Below are positions 21,666 through 33,075 of a stretch of 64,000 bases of DNA, piece by piece. The notes beneath the pieces are model-generated. The model searched no databases. It saw only the letters and a program-made list of their open reading frames with translations, and had not been told where the DNA came from. The position numbers were made by a program, and so were the translations under genes. The stretch spans positions 1,054,001 to 1,118,000 of the forward strand of contig OY725499.1 of the NCBI GenBank assembly GCA_963281255.1, given 5' to 3'. The DNA is from Aphrocallistes beatrix. Lineage: Eukaryota; Porifera; Hexactinellida; Sceptrulophora; Aphrocallistidae. Each line of letters begins with the position of its first letter. Positions within the stretch are counted from its first letter, which is position 1.

Positions 21666-22085
21666 ATTAAGCAAAAAATTTTATATTTTACTGCAACTCC
21701 TAGTATAGTGGATGTCATGATCAATATAGAACGTCGTACTTCACTCGTTATTGGAAATTATATTGGACTAATTTGGACCAATTTGGGCCATATACACTAA
21801 ACGGACAAAAGTATTTCAACACTTGATTCTTTCCCATACAAATAATACTAAAATGGGTCTATTCATGAAGAGGGTTACTTCTAAACGATATGGGATACAG
21901 CTAATTGGATTCCAGATTCGATTAATACGCATTCAAATTAGTCACAGGTTAATTTTTATAATTAATCATTCATTCCTAACTTTTTGTAATTATCAATCAG
22001 TGCCACCTTATGCCACATAAACCCATTTTGACCACTACACATGATGGCAATGAATTACCTATGGTGGCTGAGGCTGATAAGATTG
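21456..22085 (+). repeat. Segmental duplication, copy 2 (empty for the P-type element)
   Basis: Same order of landmarks as 17345-18546 but without the P-type, Helitron-like and AT insertions. A Tc1-like left end ('cactaaacggacaaaagtat' after TA) begins at 21795, and its equivalent lies at about 17666 in copy 1. Confidence 0.8.
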
Positions 22086-22401
22086 CGAATATATTGATGG
22101 TTTAATGATATTTTTGTTGTGTTATAGGTGATCTACGTATGATCTTATAGAGAAGTATAAAAGCACAATTATTAAGTCGGATCATCATTTTCTCGTCAGG
22201 TTAATATCTCGCCAATAAGAAAAGAGAAGTGAACTTATGATTCATCAACTGTTGTTGTGTACGATGGATGAGTCTACGATATAATGCTACATATTATTAT
22301 ATTGTGAATTAGTATTTGAGTTAATGATTTGTAATTAGACGATGAAAGAACAAAGGTAGCTACCATTAATTCAACCCTGATACTACCAAAGTCAACATAA
22401 T

Positions 22402-22750
22402 ATAGGGTTGTTTGTAAGTTCTGTCCCAAGCTTTATTAGGTATAAAATTTCTTAAACTCGAACAATCTTAGTTATTATGGTCTTTAGAGATTGTAATTCG
22501 AATATTTTCAATGATTTTAGAAGATTTTTCAATTCTATGGCTTAGAAATGTGTTTTGTATGGTGAGTTTTGAGAAAAAATAATGTGTCCTGGCACGCAGC
22601 GAAAATCGTGAATCAGGGCCCACTGCTTTTCAAGTTATCTTCCCAGAGTCTTCAAATCCTGGGAAAAATTAGCACACATTTTCCTCGAACACTCTAAATG
22701 TGTAGAAATATAGAATGTTTGGATCAGTATATATTGAGAACCTTTTGTTG
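22402..22750 (+). mobile_element. Half of a mariner-like MITE
   Basis: Matches the left arm of the element at 40893-41653: 'aagttctgtcccaagcttta', 'gattgtaattcgaatatttt', then the inner part to 'atattgagaacc'. The right arm is missing. Confidence 0.7.
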
Positions 22751-22963
22751 TTGTGATGCACTTGTATTGTTTTGAGAACTCTCATTTCTAGTGCAGCTCC
22801 TATTGTAGGAGATTCTTTATTGTATGGACAGTGTTGAACGCACGTCTGCGTGATCTTGGAAAACTAGTATTATTATCATAGAATTTAATCATATTTTCAC
22901 ACCTATTATGTAGACGTGTATTTTTAGCTAGAAAAGAAATCTCAACGACTAATAAGCCTGTAA

Positions 22964-23334
22964 CAAGGCTGGATTCGGTTAACCGGTTAACCGGCTAACC
23001 GCCGTCAATCTCGGTTAACAGTTAAGGAAATCCTCGATTGGCTAACCGATCGGCTTTATTTTATAAATATTTACACTAATTTCATTGTTTCTCTACGCGG
23101 AGATCCATTAATATTGCTTCTAAAAAATTGATAATACAGTATAATTCCTATTTTATAATCATATAATATATTTCGACACCACTGAAAATTATAAAACTTT
23201 TGATACCAGGTTAAAGATTAGTCCAAAAATCCATATTTTTACTCTAATTTATATTGCCATCGGTTAACCAGTGAACCGCACTGGATAAAACTAAAATAAC
23301 TGAACCCTAAAATCGGTTAACCAACCCCAGCCCT
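22964..23334. mobile_element. hAT-type MITE (371 bp)
   Basis: Ends CAAGGCTGGATTCGGTTAAC and CCAACCCCAGCCCT with flanks GCCTGTAA on both sides (22956-22963, 23335-23342). The motif GGTTAACC is repeated near both ends. Confidence 0.8.
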
Positions 23335-23430
23335 GCCTGTAATTTAGTAAAAGTAGATTTCGATATTCACACTTGTAAAATGTTGACATCAAAATTCAAT
23401 GGTGTAATAGCATACATATATCAATATGTA

Positions 23431-23611
23431 CAGTCAAAGTCGCTTATTATGAACAAACCCTATGGGTCCCAATTTGACCGGTTCTATAGAATTTCTATGA
23501 TTTCGATTTCGCTTACTATGTATGGCTCTCTCTCTCTCTCTTGCTATTGTCTCTCTATTGTAAAATATTTTGGATCCCCATGGGGTTCATAATGATATGC
23601 GACCCTGACTG
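23431..23611. mobile_element. pogo-type MITE (181 bp)
   Basis: Ends CAGTCAAAGTCGCTTATTAT and an imperfect complement ending GACTG are flanked by TA. Contains a short CT run. Confidence 0.75.
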
Positions 23612-23813
23612 TATTTTTCCAATTTCGATACCATTATTGACTGTTTTTGTGGTGCTTTTCTATCGGTTTGTCGACCGATATTTTTAATATTAGTGACGCA
23701 GTTTCAAATTCCCTGGGATAGATTGATGCATAGATATTTAATATAGTATAAATGAACCAACAAGTACGTATATCATATATTATAATGGAAGCATGCTACA
23801 ACATAAACTATAG

Positions 23814-26560
23814 TTATACAGGTTCTACACAGGACTCGAATTCCAAGTCACATTTCCTACATATATAATGATCATCTCCCACGTCCTTTAGACTGGTATT
23901 GACGCATCCACAGTGAAACCATCTCAGGCAGAACTCACAACCTAACCAGTCATCATTCGCCCTCTTTCCCCCGGTTGGGCAGTCGTGTTGTTCACATTCC
24001 TCGCAAACTGTTTCAGAGTCACCAGGGTTAACACTCGTGGAAGGTAATTCTTTCATGGCAACAGATGAGAGCTCAGTACCAAAACCTCCAGATTTATAGG
24101 TCTTAGTATCCTTTTCACCTCTACGCCTAGAGGATTCGGCTGCAATTAATTGGGATTTGAGAACTCTCCGACGCCTCTTTTGAGTAGCCATAACGGCTTT
24201 AAGTTTACAGCTGTTCCTTTCTTTATCCATCGATGCCAAGTGTTCAAGAGTTATGCGGCTGCATTGTACAGCTTGATTTAGCAGAATAGCAGCGAGCAGA
24301 GTGGACCATGGGTCACTTACAGTGACCCATGACCCAGTATGTGACCCAGTGACCAAGACTAGTTTAACACAACACACATACATACAAGTAAATTATGTTA
24401 ATCAATTAATTTATTCTTATAACCTTCTAAAACTACAGAGATGACCCATCGATTTATGTGTCTCATGTGACCCATGACCCATGATCCTGTAATCCAGTGA
24501 CCCAGTGACTGGGTCAAGAGTTTACTATACAATAGTATATCTATACAATATACAATAGTATAGTCGCCAACTATTAAAATGAGCGGCTATATATTATATA
24601 TATAGGTCACTGGGTCAAGGGGTTGTGACCCATGACCCTGTAATCCAGTGACCCAGTGACTAGGTCACTGGGTCAAGAGGTCGTGACCCATGACCCAAAT
24701 GACCCAGCGATTTATGTGACCCAAGTGACCCATGACCCATGACCCAGTGACCCATGGTCCACTCTGGCAGCGAGTATCATTGAACCTTCATTGAAAGTGC
24801 ACACAGCAATAGCAGCAGCGGCTTGAAGTGACTTTTGTCCTATACGTTTTATCTTTGGAGCATTATTCCATACAACTGAATGTAGCGACTCATTACAGTT
24901 CTGTGTTAATCCCATTGTCAGAGCGGAACACATTTCAATGCTTGCAAATTTCTTGAAAACCTCTTCCAGGCGCGAATACTCGTCTTTATTGAGATAGGGT
25001 TGTCTGAGTTTGGGAGGTGGATAGAGGTATTCTCAGCTGAAATTGCGAGGCCCTTTTGAAAGTAACACCAGGATTCTTTTGAGTCTGGGCAACGATCGTG
25101 CTCCTCGAACAAATGATTCATCAGTGTGTAAAGGGCGTTTTGAATGTCTAGTGGTGTTCTGCCTCTGTTCTTGCCAATAACAAGAGCGTATAGATGAGCA
25201 ATTCTCTCGACTTTTGAAGCGAGTATTGGCTTGGAGGGCATTGTTTTCGTAGTTGTCTTCTTTTTGAGGTGTTTCTTTAATCGTTTTTGCGTGTGCCCAA
25301 GACATTCCTCTTTCCGGATAACTTCCATTCCTTTGTAAGGATTATTTTGTTCCAAACTTTTGAAAGAGCTTGAGTCTCCATCTCCTACATATGTTGTATA
25401 GGCTAGAGAATGCTTGTCAACTGATCTACCCCAGATTTCTATTGCAGCAGAAGATTCCATCGCCTGACTTGTTCTAGAGAAGATAGCTGGGCTCGAATGT
25501 TTCTCCCAGTATTCGCTGTATTCCTCTGGGTTTTCTTTCTTACGTTCTTCCGTCCATCTGATACATTTGTTACACACGCGTTCGTAAAGGACGTAGTCAA
25601 GGACTTTCCCCGTTTTGACTTCAATAGCCCCGGCGAATCCTTGATTACTAAAATACTCGCGCCTGTGCCAAGATCCGTCAAAGCTCACCGCGCATACCTT
25701 GCAACCAGGAATGTTAGATGACTCAACTTTTGCTCTCACTTCTTTTGCTGTCATGGACATGGATTGCTAGCATATTTTATCTGTAGAAAGGACCAATTGC
25801 GCGAGTAGAGACTTGGACATTCTATGCCAGGTATTTTGTATATCAAGGAGATTGCAGGTCAGTCGAAAATCACTCCAGCTCATAGAAGTACAGTGTGCTG
25901 CTAGTAAAGCTCTAACGTTGACTTCCGACTTTTTCCGGCAAAGCATTTGAGGATCGTTCACGGCTTCATTAGGTTTCATTCCAACCGGACAGGATGTGGG
26001 AAATTCAGCAAGCATAAGATGGCAGCGACTGCATTTCAACAAGAGATATGATTGTAACCCATCACGAAAAGCGTATTGATACAGATTCAATTTACCAGTG
26101 CAGTGTGCCTCAGTGCATCTTAATAGAGAAAATACCGTACTCAGTATATCGATATCAATTATTTGCGAGCCATGAGGAACGTAGAGATCACGAAATGATT
26201 GAGCTCCATCCTTCTGCACCATAATACTGAGGCGTTTATTGTCTGAGGAAACTTCACTTGCTGTAATAGTGTTTTAGATTTCGGAGTGCTAGTAGGAAGC
26301 GGTAATCACTTTGTGGTGGATGGTGTGAAAGTAGATTTTCTTTTGACTCTCTCACCCTTCCGAAACCTCCCAGTGTTGAGTTTATGTCCTCGCTTTTTAG
26401 TATGAACTGGGGTAGCTGGTGCCGTGTTATCCGATTATTCAGATGTCTGCGAAGAGAGGGCTACTTGAGAGAGAGTAGATCCGAGTTCAGTAGGCGTGGA
26501 TGTAGCTGGTGTTAAATCAGTTGGGGTTGTTGGGACTTTTTCAAACAGGTTTTAAGAATG
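23814..26560 (-). pseudogene. MULE (Mutator-like) transposase with C-terminal PHD finger
   Basis: Read leftward from about 26560. A Ser/Thr/Pro-rich start leads to 'KKRGHKLNTGRF', then a Cys-rich segment ('LLRCTEAHC', 'LKCSRCH'), then the transposase core: 'SFDGSWHRREYFSNQGF', 'CNKCIRW', 'YTTYVGDGDSSSFKSL', 'KEECLGHTQKRL'. These are the hallmarks of the animal Mutator-like transposase domain. The C-terminus (about 24030-23830) is a PHD finger ('CEECEQHDC', 'WLGCEFC', 'WFHCGC', 'CRKCD'). It is not intact: an in-frame stop near 25765 separates the Cys-rich part from the core, the frame shifts near 25020, and a 470-bp hAT MITE sits between residues of 'MILAA|LLNQAV'. Outer terminal repeats were not found. 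Confidence 0.8.
24297..24766. mobile_element. hAT MITE made of GACCCATGACCCAGT repeats, inside the MULE gene
   Basis: Ends CAGAGTGGACCATGGGTCAC and its complement are flanked by the perfect 8-bp duplication GCAGCGAG (24289-24296, 24767-24774). The interior is largely tandem and inverted iterations of 'gtgacccatgacccagt'. Removing one flank copy restores the transposase sequence across the junction. Confidence 0.93.
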
Positions 26561-27299
26561 GAATGTTGTCACATTCCTATGCTGCTATCATGTTGCTAGA
26601 GGGCTAAGTTTGCCGAATAAGACGACTTGTATACAAAGTCATTTGTCGCATTTGTGGGTGCAAATATCTGATGGGTCTACTCTAGGTGTCCGAATAAACT
26701 GGCCCGCTTATTAATTAATGTTTTTTTTCTAGCCCCTTTCCCCCGTTTATTAAATCTCGTAAATTGACTTTGAAAGTTTTACCCAAAAATAGTTTTTACT
26801 TAAGTATCGCATGTAGTAGTATTTCATCAATTATCTTCTATCTGAAATCAATAGAATATTTTATTTCTTATTCTAGATAATATGTTAAGTATTACTGTGT
26901 GATACATCAACTAATTTCAAATCAACCCTCCCGTATAACCACTCGAGTATACTTACAACTCCTCTCAAAAATGTTCAAGATTTAAAATGCGAATTCCATG
27001 GAAAATCCAGGGAAAATAGTGATGTCTTTTATACTCAGGTCTGTGCATGCCACTTGCGCCAGGCCGGACTCCAGCACTCATTTTAGAACTGTGCTACAAT
27101 ATTACATAGGATCATAGATCCAATATAATAATATATGAAGCAGACAAATGGTATTATGTACTTCTAGTGATATTATTACTAATTTATCAACAAGTACTTT
27201 ATTATAATAATAGTTATACTAAGTAATAGTAATAACTAAGTAATAGAATCACATGATTGTTACAAACGTACAAAATCTACTCCAAGTAAGTGAGTATCT
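26561..27299. other. AT-rich DNA, no gene recognised
   Basis: The segment near 26555-26600 ('aatggaatgttgtcacattc') resembles the foldback family of 45131-46198. The rest is unassigned. Confidence 0.4.
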
Positions 27300-27784
27300 C
27301 TAATTGTGGGTAGTCGAGCATTTTATCTGCTGGCAAATACTGTTGCTTGAATTTTCTTCCCTTTGCTCGAATGTTAGCTTCGGTGGATTCCACCGGAATG
27401 CTTTACCATATTGTTTAACATGTTCTTTGTATGCATGAAACTGTTCACATCCAAATTCTTGCATGAATTGTTCATCAGTGTAGGACGCGAAGATGTCTAG
27501 CCAATAATCAGAATGATGGCGTCTACGACGGATATGAGTAGTCAATGTATTTCGTTCTGTTCGAAATGTAAGCTGGAGCTGTTTACTCTCGCCTCCACTC
27601 CAGATGTGTTCGATGACGTCTCTGCACAAGTGAATATCTTTTGGCCGGCTCTCTTCTCAATTATTATATTCTGATTGCATTCCCCAATTCGTAACTTTCC
27701 TGGCACGAACTGGATATCATCAGTAGGGAGGAAGTTACATGCACGTTGATATGTACTCATTTTTCCCAACATTTTATTAGACAA
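27300..27784 (-). CDS. Two overlapping unassigned frames
   Basis: Frame A (27784-27542, 80 codons) reads 'LPTDDIQFVPGKLRIGECNQ'. Frame B (27629-27300, 109 codons) reads 'YWLDIFASYTDEQFMQEFG' and 'YGKAFRWNPPKL'. Composition is protein-like in both and they are adjacent, so they may be parts of one gene joined by a frame change or an intron. I do not recognise the family. Confidence 0.35.
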
Positions 27785-28077
27785 TTTCAGATTTATTTTG
27801 TAGAATGACTTTTATTATTTTTCTTCTTCTGGATGCGTAATTTGAGCACATTTATCGTATTTATCTCTATTTAATAGCTATCTATTTGCAGTTGCAATTG
27901 TACGTTTGTGTGTCTGTGTATGAGTCTTGCTGAATTTAGACATGTTCTATAGATGTAATATATCTATTTTTAGACTGAACTAGCGTTTGTTATTAATTTC
28001 AATGCGTATAATGCCTAAAACTTAGCAACCAGTTTGAAGGTTTAGAACTTGATGGCTTGCATTTTAACTTACAGAGA

Positions 28078-28225
28078 CACAAGCCCGCTTCGCTTGCTTG
28101 CGGACACTTTGTGTTCGCCAGACGCGCCATTTGGGCGCCTGGGCTCACACTGGTTAATTATAAGGTAGATAATCACTCTAAACATGTCTGTCTTACTGTT
28201 ATAATCTACATCACTGGAAAAATCA
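28078..28225 (-). mobile_element. Helitron-like 3' fragment
   Basis: Reverse complement of the tail ('acaagcccgcttcgcttgc', 'gcggacactttgtgttcgcc') and part of the body, diverged. Confidence 0.7.
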
Positions 28226-28345
28226 CCAAATTGTCAATTTTATTTGAAATCTGAGTCCCTAATTTATGGAACTTGACGGAAACTTTCCAGAATTCTACTT
28301 GTAATTGCCTAATTTACGGAATACTCCATTCCAGATTATCTCAGT

Positions 28346-28571
28346 CAGGGCTGTATCAACCCAGTTGGCAAAAACAAGTCATTTTTCATGAAAATTCCTT
28401 GACCACAACTCATTCAACTCTTTCAAAAAATGAGTTTTCTACAGCCCACTCATTTTCGGAATGATGCATTTGTACTAAATGAACTGGTTTCAACAATTCA
28501 TTTTCATATGACGGCTATAATCAACTCATTGATATGATTTTGCCAACTCAAAATGGGTTGATACAGCCCTG
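28346..28571. mobile_element. hAT MITE (226 bp)
   Basis: Ends CAGGGCTGTATCAACCCA and exact complement TGGGTTGATACAGCCCTG; flanks ATCTCAGT and ACCTCAGT (7 of 8). Confidence 0.88.
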
Positions 28572-28579
28572 ACCTCAGT

Positions 28580-30635
28580 AACCAAACTTGGTGGAACCGA
28601 TCAGAATTTACGGAGGATTAATTACATGTCTACTATTAAGTTCAAATTTATACATACATACAGATGAGATACTTCCTCCATGCTATAAGATCATCTCCCT
28701 ACTGGTGCTGCACTCAAATTGTATTACGTTGTATATTCATACTTTTCTTCAAATGTCCAATTTTAGATATATATATATAACGATAGTACTTGAGTAATAT
28801 TTGCGATTATGATTTAGGTTTTGGCAAATTTTAAATTGATGTAAAATTTCTAATATTACATTTTTGAATTAATTTTCACAGTCACTAACTTGTTTTAACA
28901 TCCGTTTAACTTACAATATTGGAATGCTTCTCAGTAATATTCATAAACTATCTATTGCGTTCCTATATACACTTCACTTTTCTGAGAATTGCTGATGATA
29001 TTTCCTATATTATCTCATCACCTGGAAGGAAGGGCTAGACCACACATGTCGATGCAATTGTAGGCTCAAGCAATGAATATAAATAACAATATCTGCCCTA
29101 TTATTTATCAGTCGTAACTTGCAAATCGCAACTCATACTGGGAACACGCAACTCATGGGGTCTTCGCTCATCTGGGGAGGCAGGCCTAACTTGCGCACTG
29201 ATTTGGTGGATGGTGGTAGTAGTATATGCTTCTGGGCATGTTGATTTACACCTACTATTGTTTTATTCTCAGCCTTCAATGACCTAAATTGACTGAGTGT
29301 ACAAAACTGAAATTTATAATTATATAGACGTGGCAATGACGTCTCAATCTCGCGGTCTTTCAACATTTTCGTCCTTGGTGTCTGAACTCAATGGAACCAT
29401 ACCTTAAACTATGGATAACAATATTCGCATTAGAAGTTTGTATTCACTTTTTACTGATTTTAATTGTACCATGGATCAGAATGTAAGAGTCCGAAAAATT
29501 TGTGGTAAATGCTTACATGTTTATTTTTCACAATTCTGACTTTTTCGTGCAGAATAATTCGTTGAAAAGTTTGATATTTTTAGATATAATAAACATGTTG
29601 GATTTATTATTGAACCACAATAAATATATATATATATTTCAATCAATTCCAAATTGATCATAATGAATTTAGATTGTTAATATAAATTTAATATTGTTTT
29701 GAACCATGGATAAATGACTAAGTGTTGTATGCAGTCTTCACTTATAGTTAAAATGACAATCCTCACAAACTTTTATAATTTCGTTCTCAGAATTTGTTCA
29801 TTCTATAAACTTTGTTACCATAATACTCTAAGCCTAATGCTTTAAATAATACCATACATATTTTCAAATTGATTACCCTCTTCAAAGTTTTAGATGAATA
29901 CGTCAAAAAAAGTCAAAAAATATCCTAAATTTTGAATAATTTCAGTAAATCAGGTGACAATGTAAAAATTTGCACTTTTTAACCGAAAAACGCTCGATCG
30001 AAATTAAGGATATATATCAATTAAGAGATATCCGATGTCAAATGAAGTTTCTTAAGATACCAAATAGTTGAATTCGAGGAAAAAGTTGAAGTATTATTAC
30101 CTATAGCAATGGAGATTTTGAATTTTTAAAATACATCGGGTTCAAATAGTGGTGTCACTGATGTTAGACGCTCATTGTAACTATATTGATATACCCGAGT
30201 TGACATATATCACAGTTTATGATAATAATTGAGCACAAACCATGTTTCCATTCATACGTAATACAATGGATGTATACGGAAGCGTTAAACTAATTAGAAA
30301 TAATGGGCTTAGTAGAATAATGTACGTATTATGGATATCATCAAATTCGCTTTATTAAAAGTTTGAGTAATATTGCTATTCTCAGGGAGTGGGTCGCAAA
30401 GAATTCGAATATTAGAGAATGGGTCACGGTCCTAAAACGGTTGAAAACCCCTGAATTCCTTGATTCTTGAGAGAAATGTGAAAATTATCTCATAAACCCG
30501 TCATGAGCATTTTAGCTGAGACACTCCTTATCAAATAATTCGCAATTTCTACAAAAATTGTCACAATATACCAAATTTGATATTTAAAATCTCTAAATAA
30601 TATTGATGCTCAAATAAGGTGTATGTTCTATCACG
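28580..30635. other. AT-rich DNA, no gene recognised
   Basis: The longest frame (29366-29133, minus, 77 codons, ending 'LGLPPQMSEDPMSCVFPV') has no recognisable domain. No terminal repeats found. Confidence 0.4.
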
Positions 30636-30790
30636 GCAGTAAGCGAGTAGATCCATCTGTTCCACCACTGCAAGTAAGCAAGTAGATTCATCTGTTCCAC
30701 CACTGCAAGTAAGCGAGTAGATCCATCTGTTTCACCACTGCAAGTAAGCGATTAGATCCATCTGTTTCATCACTACAAGTAATCGAGTAT
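30636..30790. repeat. Minisatellite, 35-bp period
   Basis: Units containing 'aagcgagtagatccatctgt' start at 30641, 30676, 30711 and 30746, with a decayed fifth at 30781. The period is exactly 35 bp. Confidence 0.9.
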
Positions 30791-32411
30791 GTATATGTCA
30801 TTATCTACTAAGTAGTCGAAAATATCTATCGGATATTCTAATATTCTTATCGCATTAAGTTAATGTATTTAAATTTAATGATTATTGAAAAGGTTAATTG
30901 AATACTTCCTGAAATATTAACTTAGCGAACCGTCGAAATTCCATTTGATATGATAATAGCTAAAAAAATAAATATATAATTGATAATTTAGACAAAAAAA
31001 CCCGCAAACTCAGTCTTACTTTTCAATCTTTCCAAATTAACATAATATTTGATATTTGACTAAATGATCTAAAAAAATGAGTTATCAAATAATGGAAATG
31101 TTTGTTTGTTTGCTTGCTCATGATTTAGAAATTCAGCCTATCTAATGTAGTATATTTTAAATTCTACTTTTAACTCCTCGACCGGTGTCGTTAGTGTATT
31201 TTGCATAATATTATTTTATTTATTATGTTATAATAATTGTACAGAAACTCACCGTTAAAGACTAGAGTAACCCACTATTGTATTATGCTGTATAGGTATC
31301 TCTAAACTAGTACAGTATACATGAATCCTTACTATAGTCGTTACATGGACTAAGAATGAATGTACGTAATTCTGAATGCTTTAAATCTTGTGCATATTGA
31401 AAATTAACATGGAATTTTTGGGTTTCTAATTTTGGCTTCCATCATCCGTAATACAACGCATAATTTTTTCTCAGGAACACATGCATATTTTAATGATCTA
31501 ACTTTTAATTCTGGTTCTTAGTGATATTTTGCAACTTGTTATCGAGTGAATTTTCACATATGTTGCTTTATTGGAAATTATATTGGAATATTGTTGCTGA
31601 TCTCTGATTTTAGCTTTTTTTTCAATATTTTTGTGCCAGACCTGTCTCTTATTTTAATTTTATGCAATAAATCAAATATCAGGCTCGATAGATGGTAAAT
31701 TTCAACCCTATTATACGCAAATGAATAATATTAACCCCTTTCTTAACCTTAGCTTTAGCCTAAAATGTGCTTCCTATATTATTATTTTGGAGCTATGATC
31801 CAATATAATAATATAGTAGCACAGTACTAAAATGAGTGTTGGTGTTCGGCCGGCCGTATGTGGTGCTCAGCCCAGAGTTTAAAAGATATCCCCCTGAAAT
31901 CTTTTGTGCAGCTGCAGACATATATATAGATGTGTACCTACTCATACGATTTTCAATATATGCTAAATCATCGTCATTACATAGCATTTTTGAAGTATGA
32001 GGCCCTCTAAAACCTATTTCATTACTAGATCCATCGGACATAGGACCTCTGAGCAATTTGCGGATAAATTTTTGTCACGTCATCATCGCCTAATTTTAGT
32101 GATAAATGCCTATTAGAGTTCAAATTTTTATAGTTTGAGATAAACAATTGTTCAATAAAGTGTTCAATATAGATGTCTCAACAGAATTATCTTAATTAAT
32201 TATGCTTATGTCATCATGATGACACAGCAATAATGATGAATGGTTAATAGAAATAAAATGATGAGATAGAAATAAACATACGTATATTGTATAGTGTTCA
32301 GAATAGATGACCCTACAAAATTATGCTAATTAATTATGCTGACGTCTTCATGATGACACAGCCAAAATTTACATCTACAATTTTAATACTACAAACTTTA
32401 ATTGATGTATG
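30791..32411. other. AT-rich DNA, no gene recognised
   Basis: A diverged direct repeat of about 70 bp occurs at about 32160 and 32285 ('ttaattaattatgctgacgt' with 'catcatgatgacacagc'). A minus frame at 32056-31793 (87 codons) has no domain. Confidence 0.4.
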
Positions 32412-32527
32412 AAAAGCCCTTCACAAACGGACTAGAAGTGTGCTTCCAAATTCCTTGGATGACGTGTATTGTGTCATCATCCAAAGAATGTGGAAGCACA
32501 CTTCTAGCCCGTCTGTGAGGGGCTTTT
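32412..32527. repeat. 116-bp near-perfect hairpin
   Basis: 'aaaagcccttcacaaacgg...' on the left pairs with '...cagacggggctttt'-type sequence on the right, including 'ctagaagtgtgcttccaaat' against its complement. The stem is about 53 bp with a loop of about 9 bp. It could be a tiny MITE or a structured RNA precursor. Confidence 0.85.
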
Positions 32528-32841
32528 TTTAAACTCTTATATGAAGAATAAAGTATTCTTCTTATCTCTATTCAACTTATCTCTTATCAAAGGAGTGATT
32601 TTTGCAGTTCTGAATAATATACAAATAAAATACGAACATAGACTTATATGTGACAATAAATGCATTGCGTTTTAAATTGAGGACTTAAAGAATCAGCATA
32701 ACCATTTTCAATGTCCTACTCCCGCAATTTTATACCTTTGATCTGAAAAGAAATGAATTGTGCTGATTCTGAAATAATTTGACATTTTAACATTTCATCA
32801 TTTAAATATAAATATTAAGCATATTTGCATAAAAGAGTTCT

Positions 32842-33075
32842 AATAACTCGTCTCGTGGTATATCTGCACGTAAGAGAGTGCACATTCGTCTCGTGGTATA
32901 TCTGCACCTAAGAGAGTGCACATTCGTCTCGTGGTATATCTGCACGTAAGAGAGTGCGCATTCGTCTCGTGGTATATCTTCACGCAAGAGAGTACATATT
33001 CATCTCGTGGTATTTCTACACGTAAGAGAGTATACATTCATCTAGTGGTATATCTAGATGTAAGAGAGTACAGAT
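32842..33075. repeat. Minisatellite, 38-bp period, six units
   Basis: Units with 'tctcgtggtatatctgcacg' begin at 32851, 32889, 32927, 32965, 33003 and 33041. Decay increases toward the right end. Confidence 0.92.

Noticed and set aside
30636-33075. Regular repeats as a CRISPR array
   Set aside because: Units are contiguous tandem copies without unique spacers, and the context is animal DNA.
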